Below, in pieces: positions 47,001 to 56,000 of a stretch of 64,000 nt of DNA (the stretch's first letter is position 1; each line of letters begins with the position of its first letter). Source of the DNA: Ixodes scapularis (taxonomy: Eukaryota; Arthropoda; Arachnida; Ixodida; Ixodidae); contig NW_024609881.1 in assembly GCF_016920785.2 (NCBI RefSeq), forward strand, positions 49,818,710 through 49,882,709, given 5' to 3'. Below the pieces are notes generated by a model, which was given only the letters and a program-made list of their open reading frames with translations, did not search any database and was not told where the DNA came from. The position numbers and the translations under genes were made by a program.

Positions 47001-50000
47001 GTCACGTGCACGACCGCTTCTCTGACACCGCTAGGGTCGCGGCCGACAACAACGCGACGGAGCCGTGTATTGGGAGAGTTTGGCCATTCATTGGTTTGAA
47101 TAGGCGAGCATCTCGTGGTCAACCACAGGCCGCGAAACAGCCCTTGGCGGTTGTCCTCAGCTCTAAGAATGCGACTTGACTAATTTAAGCCGTTTTAGCG
47201 TCGCTAGAGTAAAAAGATACTCCTCCTGGCGAATGAAAACTTGGCGCATGTGAGGTTTTGTCATGTTCATATTCAACGGTAGAATAAACGAACATGTGCT
47301 CCAAAACAGGGCAACCAATGCTCTCGATTTTTTATTGACGCCGTTGTAACCTAGACGCCCAGATCTAACGCTTCTATTTCACGTTTTAAATGTCGTTTCC
47401 GATATTTTGACGTCGCGGTCTGCCGATTTGTCTAAGCTGTGTCGCATGTTTAGCCTACGCTGTTTCTGCGGGGGGAATATTCGGCGCTGGCAGCGGCCTA
47501 CGGCTACGCCCATTGTCCAAAGTCTCCCAATATACGGCTCTGGAACGAGGCACACGTACGACATCGTCGGGCGGAAATCGAGGGACCAGTTTTTTAGGAT
47601 GCGGTATAAACACAACGGTCGGAGACGCGTTCCAGGCACCATATATAGATCCCTTTACATGATCCCTTTACATGGCTGTCCCTTTGTTCCAGAACTACAC
47701 GTTCACTAGTATGGGCCGCGATCCTGAACGTGATCGATGGCTTATTGATGCATGCGGAACCGTGGAGACCTTCTACGAATACGCTAATGCAACATTGACG
47801 GAGGACACGCAGGATGCTATTATCTATGTCTCGTCGTAAGCTAACCAATCTTTCTGTTTACTAACAGAGTGTTTTGGTAAATCGTTTCGATACCTCCGAT
47901 AACGATACCCGATAACAATGCGATAGATGCGCAAATTCGTAAGCGGGGTATCGAATATCCTTATTCGAGTTATCGGAACGATTTACTAAAACCAGTGTTG
48001 GCGGGAACGCGTTACCACTAATGACGTTACCGGCATCGCGTTACATTTTTGGTAACGTAATATCACACTCGTTACTCTTTTCAAAACAGTGACGGGTAAC
48101 GTATTAACGTTACTTATTTTCAGTAACGGGGAACGTGGTTACGTTATTTTCTACATCTTTCGAAGACCTTATAAAATACTTTATATTTATTTGTGTCTTT
48201 GCGCCAAATCCTATTAATTGTTGCACTCATCCCACGAAACCTACACGCTTTTTCTCCAGTGTCGAGAAACGCTTTCGGCGTCAATGCAGGATGAATAAAC
48301 GCCGTTCAAAAGTGACACAAAAGTAACGCGCGTTACTTTTGTAACGGTATCCGTAACGCGTTCCTTTTATTTATAGGTAACGTAGATCGGTGACGCACTC
48401 CTTTTATTTTCAAGTAAGGAGTAACGTATTCCGTGACATTTCTTCTTCGGTAACGCATACAGATTTACTAAAACTTCCTAACGATGGCTCAAAGACCTGG
48501 CAAGTGTTTCGTTTGAGTGCGCGTCTTTCGGGGTCTGATAAAGGTCTTTGTTTGTAAATTGTTGACTTATATTGAGGGTGTCTTATTAGATGTTTACAGA
48601 CTGTTAAGAAAAGCCGCAAAACCTTCCCTTGTGAGGTCTGTGCAGGTCAGTTAAACGATGAGGACATGAGATATGAAGTTAATTGTCCCAAGTAAATTAA
48701 TTAACAAAGATGTGTAAATAACCTGTTAATAAGCAAAGATACACGCGCCATTCAGGACCATTATTTCGGTGAATTCTGGAGAGGCTCGAAACACGTGGGC
48801 AGATCGGTGTACGCTTAAGTTATCACTCATGCAACATGGCACAACCTGGGGGTGCGGGAACGTGGCCTCGCTGGTTTTTTGTCTCTCGTCGTCCGGGTTT
48901 TCCCGCCGCTAGCCTTGCGCCCGTCACACCAACTTTAGCGCTTCACCGTGCTTTACACGCGCTCCTAGCCTTTCTAAAATGACTTTGTGATATTCAATGA
49001 CGTCCAGCAAGGTTCCAATTGAAACCATATGTTTATTTTCGTTAAAGATAACTTACAAGTTTAAGTTAGTTATTCGACCCATCGTGGTACTTATCCTCCC
49101 ATATTATGTCCCCAAGGCCGTATAACTCACCCGCGCTCAGAGCATTAATGTTGCTTTCAGGGATTTTTTAAAGAAACATATGTAAAGCCAGAACAATAAG
49201 ACCCCGTATAGAGGTGCGACTGCTAACCTGGTGCTTTTCAGGTGCATCACTCGCGAATCATTTGATGACCGCTTGCGTGTACGAGGCTCTCTTATATCGA
49301 AGCATGCCGGGAGGGAATACGACACCGAATGTCTGCAGCGCGAGATTTCACTTCATGTGCTCGGAGTCTCGCTGTACTTGCACACACTGCCACGGATCCA
49401 CAATTTTGTCTTTGAAAAAATCTATATCCCTCACCAACACTTAATGTGCAAACAAGCTGGCGTTTTCCCACACCAGGTGCCTGCACTGCATCTGCGCAGA
49501 AACTAGATTCGCGTGAAAGAAAGCATCCGCGCATGCGCAGTGCCGACAGCAGCGCCACCCTGGAGGCGTGACGGGAGAGTGAGAGTTGAGTTGGTGTATA
49601 GGACTTGTGAATGTTCACAGACTGGAAAGGAAGATTGTCTACATGCGATGATCTATCGGTGGCAGTGACGACAAAGCTGGGGGGAAAGGGGGGGGGGGGG
49701 GGAGGTACGTCTCTGTGCTTGCCAAATAGTTCCAGACTTCTAAATGCGTGACCATTTATCACCCTGCCCCATTCAGTCGCCCTTGGTTTGAACGGTTGTG
49801 GTTTGGACTGGACTGGTTCCATGAGACCGATGCGCGGTTCCCGCCGTGCTCTTTCGCTCCGTTCACTCTTTCGTTACCTCCACTTTCCCTCTCACAAGAG
49901 GGAGAGTCTTCTGCCACGCTTCCAATGACGTGCCGCTTGGGCAGGAGAGAAGGATATCGAGCGGCCGTGGCGGGGGCACAGATTATGCGACAACGTAATG

Positions 50001-53000
50001 CCGAGGCGCGGCGACTATGCCGTTTCCGCAAAACCGCCGACACTCGGGAGGAAGGATTGGCTCTTTGTAGACAACAGTATGTGAATCATATATGTGGCGA
50101 TCGGAGGAAGGTGTGCTGGCTGAATCCGAAACCGCCTACGCTCTGGAGAACAGACTGGCTCTCCGAGACAAGATTGTGCGGACCGCTGCGAGGTTGGAAT
50201 TCCCATCCTTCGCTGAGTAAAAACCCCTGCTCAGAATACTAATGCATTTTGTCGAGAATCAGAGTAGTGACAGTGGCGACTTCGGCACAATTTTGTTTTG
50301 GTTTCGGTTTCAGTTTACACTTTGGCTTGAACGCCATACAGTTGCTACAGTTCATATTTTCGTATGAGGATCGGATAGAGGGCTCTGAATCGCGATTACC
50401 GAGAATGCAGACATATGCGCTTCTCTTTCCCAAGGTTTCACCCGGTTTTAAGCACGAGCCACCGCCTTTTCTGTAGCACTCAGACCCAGTTAGGGGGTGA
50501 ATTACACCATGGTCCACCTTGTCGAGCTCTATTTGTCCAGCGACCGCCGCAGATATGCAACGACGATTTAAGAAATGCCGTGAATTTTTTCGGCGCTTCA
50601 ATTTCGAGGTAATATTACGTAAACTCTCCTGGTTCTGAATAATTATAGCGCGAGAGAGGCATAGCGAAATATTTGCCTACGCAAGAAGTCAGATCCTTTC
50701 AGGATCCCGTTCAGTTACTGCTGGCCGCAGGGAGTCCGGTGGCGCACCACAGCTTGGAATACATACAGCGAAAGCTCGCGCTGCAGAACCCAAAGATCCT
50801 GGGCTCAATCCCCACCCCTGTTCGCTTACGACGGGGAGCTCGCTAACCAACCGGTATACGGAAACAATGTAGGATCCTGGCTTCCTCTGTCTCAGTCGTG
50901 CGTACACGTTGCATGCCACTTGCTTGGTTTGTTTTGACAACTTTTGGTTGCCAAACTTCACAAAAAGAGTATAGGGCAAACAACGGGGCGTGCTTACGGA
51001 AGGTTGCGACGATTTACCATGCCGACAGTCAGGGCCGGCCTTCCCTTACAAAAGACTGTGATGCTGTTCTGTTGAAAGGTTGTTGAAAAAAGTCAGCAGA
51101 GGATATAAAATGTCAATTGCTTTTCATCTGAATTTCTCTAGTTTTTCTGTAAATTTTCTTTTGAATATTGGCCCACTTTTTAATAAAAAGTCAATGGTAT
51201 TTCTATTGCCTCCAAGATGCTTTTGCTGTAGCTTCTCAATTGAAAATGTCCAGCTTTCAATTGAAAACCTACAGCCGTTTAGAAAGAAAAATATTCTTTA
51301 CAATTCAGCCATTCATTTCACACAGTTTTGGAAGCTTACTACGGCTTTCCACTCTGATCTGAATTGGCTGCAGTAAAATCGCGTAAGCAAATACGCGATT
51401 TTTTTTTATAATTTTTATTTTGGAGGGTGTAAATGGTGTACCTATGGTATTTGAAAGCACTACATACATTTCACAACTACATATAGAATCGAACACAAAC
51501 AAACACTATGAAGCATCGAACACCTGAATCACAGTTCCCTTGACTGCTCCAGGGCCTTATATACACCAACTCATCTCTGTTACGTCACGGCGCGGTGGTG
51601 GCGCGTCGGACGCACTTTCGGTCTGGGGCTGTGGGCGGAAGTGCCCATTTGAGACGTGTATTCCTGCGTTGTTTTGAAAGGAACCAGACAAAAACCTGCC
51701 TTGTCGTCAAAATGCTGCGACTGGGGCTGTACCAAGAGAGTCGAGAAAGGTTTGAAGGTCAGTTTTCATGCGCTCGGTTCGTCCGAGAACGCGGATATGT
51801 GCCGTGAAAAGGGAAAACCAGACGCCGTCGGACAACGATTGCTTGGGCGGGAAGCATTTTGGGTTAAATTCACGGATACTACTGGCCATCAAATTTATTT
51901 GTTTGGTTCCAAAATGAACGCCGGAAAACCGTCAAGTTGTACGGACCACCTGCGGACTACGTTTAGTGCGTCTTCAAGTTCAAACGGTCGCCTGATCGTT
52001 CGAACTGTCGTCTACTCTTGCAAACGTTTCTGCTTGTCGTCTGCTCTTTTAGAGGACACCGGCCCGTAGGCGAAACGTGGGCCCGGTACTTGCGATAAGA
52101 ATTAAGTGCAGGCCTTAAAAGACTTAAGTTTGAAGGTTGGTAAGCAGGCTCGACGTAAACAGTAGATACAAGGAGATGATGAATGATCATTGTTACCAGT
52201 GGCCATCACCGACTTGTTATGCCTGATTCATTTGGTTAGATTCTGCTTGCGATTTTCAGTATCGACGCCGACCATCTCAGCTACGGTTCACGCTTTTGCA
52301 GTCCGAGCGATGTCGCTACTGAAAATAGCGAGCGAAATCTCATCGTGTGAATCAGGCTTTAGCGTACGTTCTGCGGCGTCCGCGCGGAATGAATCGCCGC
52401 GTGCCAGATTATTCACGCGAAGTTTTGCGGTGTAACGAGCTTCGTTAATTTCGCTGACGCTGCTCAAGTAGTCAGACATCGTTAGGAGGACGTAGAATCA
52501 ACAGTTCCAACGCAAAAAAGAGCGCGGGGACTCACACCGGCGCCGACAACATCGCATTTCAATGGTTTATTTATGGGCGACGGCGAGCTTTTTGCCCACA
52601 CCCCCATCGCGCATGCGCGGCGCCGGTGGCGTCCGCTAGGGGCGCTCCGGGCGCTCCGGTTTGTTTGTAAACATGAGTTGGTGTATAGCCTACATATTGA
52701 AGGTAATAATATGGGCGGTGACCACCTCAGCACCGATCATGGTTCCAAGTATTTGAACTCTTCCACGGAAGTCGCTCAAAGTGAAAACAGTGTTTCGACG
52801 TTCGTGGATGATATCTCTTACTTAAAAGCGTTGGTACAACTAATAATATTTCGACGCAATCGATAAGGCAACATCCACAAAAATGGCTCCTAGAAGAAAC
52901 GCTATCACTTTTCTGCATAACACCACTGGGGACGAAGCAGTCAAGGCAGTTTCTCCACTTAAAAATAATTATTTTGCTTTTCTTTACTGGTTTACTAATT

Positions 53001-56000
53001 TAATAAGGTAATTAAGGTCTCTGAAGTCACTTACAAAGTGAGAACGGCAGGGCTTGTCTTCCGGACGCCCGGCCTCCAGCACGCACCCCATGCCTTCCGT
53101 CTTGATTTGACTGCACGGGCGCGCTTGTCTCCGTCCAATAAAAATTCAACAGAAAGTCTATAGCTTTTCTTTTGACACTGGCTACAGAGAGCCAACTGAA
53201 CATTTTCAACACGGAGTAAACAGAAAGTCTGCGTTCATTCTGGTGACACTGTCAACAGGAAGTCAGCAGAAAAAAATTAACATAAAGGAGGAGAAATTCT
53301 ACAGCTTTTCTTTTGACTCAGAGTGAAGGAAATCACCAGAAAAGTTTCCACACAAAGTCAACAAACTTTCTGTTTACCATGTCAACAGAAAGTCAAAATG
53401 AAAAGAAAGTAATCAGAGTCAACAAAAAGTTAACACATTTTTACTAAAAAGTAAAAAAAAAAATTTTTATAGGGGTTATACCCTCAAGCGCGCTCCACAA
53501 ACTCCGGCCGTCGCGCTCCTCTTCCCCCTCCCTTTTTGTACGCCCATATCTGCTAGTATGGTGCCTGGAACGCGTCTCCGACTGGTGTGTTTACCGCGCC
53601 CCAAAAAGTGGTCCCTCGATTTCCGTCTGATGACGTCATAGAAGTGTCATGCTGTCGCCGGTCGCGACCCTGGTGGTGTCTCAGCAGCTGTGGTGTATGT
53701 ATGTGGCAGACGCCTGTTCTGCTGCAGGTCGCTCTTCACTTCGACAGTCCACGGAAGCTTCGGCAGCAGGAAGTTGGGACGCCTGGCACGCCGTGACGAC
53801 AGCGACACTCGAGTTCGCTCGTGCTTTTCACCAGCATTTCTACGACCAGCCGCCAGGATCGCGACAGGCTACAGCATGACACTCCGGCTTCTGTGACGTC
53901 ATTTGTTGCCACTTTGGGACCACTTTTGATGTATGGGCGCGCTCCAGGCACCATACTACTACGTATACGACATTTCGCTGTTAGTAAACATGCGAGTAGT
54001 GGCCCAACACAAGCATATAGCGTCGTGTCAGGGGCTGTGTTCAAGTATAAAAAAAAGGTAAAGCATTCAATTAGGGGGCGCGGCGTCGCCCCCCTTTTAA
54101 TGGCAGCCTAGGCGACCACAAAGGTCGCCCACCCCTAAAACCGGCACTGTCCACCACCGACGATGCACGCAACAAGAGAAGGAGGCCATGTTTGTTTTGA
54201 GGGGAACTAAAAGGCCTGCGACGAACTTAAAGCAAGAAAACCCGAAGGAGCCAGAAAAAAAAGAAATGCTTCACGTTTGGTAATTTTTGACTATTATTAG
54301 AGTAACATTACAAAATCAAAGCTTCAAAAAAACCTAACAATTTGATATATATGATTTATTTAGTTAACTTGCACCCAGAAAATTATTTCGGTTGAACTAT
54401 ATTCAGTTGTGCAGTAAGACGGCGTGCTTCGGCTCTGTGGCCTTGGTTTCATTGCCAGAGAAATTTGACCCCAATTAGGGGGAAAATACTTCTTATATTA
54501 AAATTTACAATGAGGAACGCTTGTATGATACCTCGTTTCACCTTAGATCCGGAAGGAGCCGACGCTAAGAGCTGATGAGACTCATGAAGCTGATCAAATG
54601 GCGTCAAAGGTGTAAGTCAGCGGGCCTTCCATGTACACTATTTTTTCAGCGATAATAGAACACGTGTACAGAAACGACACGGACACCCTGTTGGTGTGCC
54701 TTTCAAACTGTAGGAGCGGTCCCATCAGCTCGTCTAGCGTCGGCTAGGTCCAGACCGAAGAAGAAACGAAGTACAGTACAGTAAGACAGCTAAGTCGAAA
54801 ACGTTTTCTTACATTTCGAAAAGAAGAAAACAGTGCTACAAAGTGTTCTGATGCGCGAACCGGCTGGAGCCGACAAGAAAGCCACAAATCTCCGAGTAGG
54901 CTGTTTGCTATACGCTGTTGGGTTTGATCGTAGGCACAACACCAAGATGATAGGAGCCCCATTAAGAGTGGCAAACACTATATAGTCATCGACAGGATGA
55001 CAGCGGCAGGGAGGAGGTATGGTAGCCCCTTTTTTAGCTCTACCTTCGATAACGCTTTGGCCTCGAGCGTGCTCGCAGAGCCGAAGCACGAAGGAAAGCG
55101 AAGAACGCGTGCATGGGGGCCAGGCATCTTGTCAGCAGTCTCGTGCACGTTACCCGACAAAACTAATCAACTACATTTACAATTACACTTTGTAAAAAAA
55201 AAAAACTATTCGATAATATTTACTCGGTCACTTGAGAAGAAGAGGACTCTATATATGACTCATCAAAACTTTGAAGTCCGCTACTCTCCCCAAAATAGGT
55301 GTGTGGATTGTGGAGAATGCCGCCATTCTTGGAAAAAATGTTTCGCCGCTTTCGACTGTGTCTTTTATGAATGGATATTCGTGGCACAAAATCAAGACGC
55401 GCTGCACACACAGCAGCCATGTTCACATTTTATGCACTGTTATCGCGGATCAACTTCGAATCACTCAGGAGTCACGCTACTCTGATGGCATTTGTTCGCT
55501 CTGCGTATATACCACGCTCTCTGTCTTTCCTTTCAGGCTCCCGCATCGGCGTGGCGCTGAAGATGGTATGTACACGTTTCCATTACTCAATCAAATCTCA
55601 CCTAGTAAAGGTGCAAATTTGCCAAGCTGGAAATAGATGATTAATGGCAATGGCAAGCCACTCATCGGCTTGTCACAGGTCATATAGAAGCCACGGTAAA
55701 AAGAAACAAGAAAAAAAAACCTCTGGTTTTGTTCTTCAATGATTTTATTTGGGATATAGAAATATTCACATCACAAAAAAACATGCCCACTAAATTGGTT
55801 ATAATTCGCGCGTCAAATAAATTGTTCCAATGACGTTTTTATAATGCTAGCATGTCGTCCATTTCTCGCCATTGACTTCTGCGACAACGCAGTTGACGTA
55901 AAATCTGTCTCACACACTTGTGTTTGGTTGCAAATGAGTGCGTTGTGCAGTCTTATAATCGCTAGAGACGGGGGGATACACTGGCGCCACCTATCGGATA

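Larger units (their letters stand above)
47836..55536. other. Intron 8
   Basis: Holds the elements listed below. Otherwise no gene is supported in 48480-49440, 49610-51550, 52690-53550 or 53960-55536. A 164-codon frame (49748-50242) and a 120-codon minus frame (50601-50239) have no recognised motif. Loose CAACAGAAAGTC repeats lie at about 53150-53450. Confidence 0.35.

Noticed and set aside
49234..49512. Additional metalloprotease exon after CTTTTCAG
   Set aside because: The acceptor looks good and the frame is long and open, but the translation has no M12B motif and its end lies in a repeat of the TATACACCAACTCA family. Exons 8, 9 and 10 join in phase without it.
50689..50860. tRNA gene or SINE on the minus strand
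   Set aside because: A B-box-like GGATTGAGCCC is present, but no A box or clover-leaf could be drawn.
55537..55565. Micro-exon read as GSRIGVALKM
   Set aside because: That frame is incompatible with the phases of the flanking exons; the compatible frame reads LPHRRGAED.
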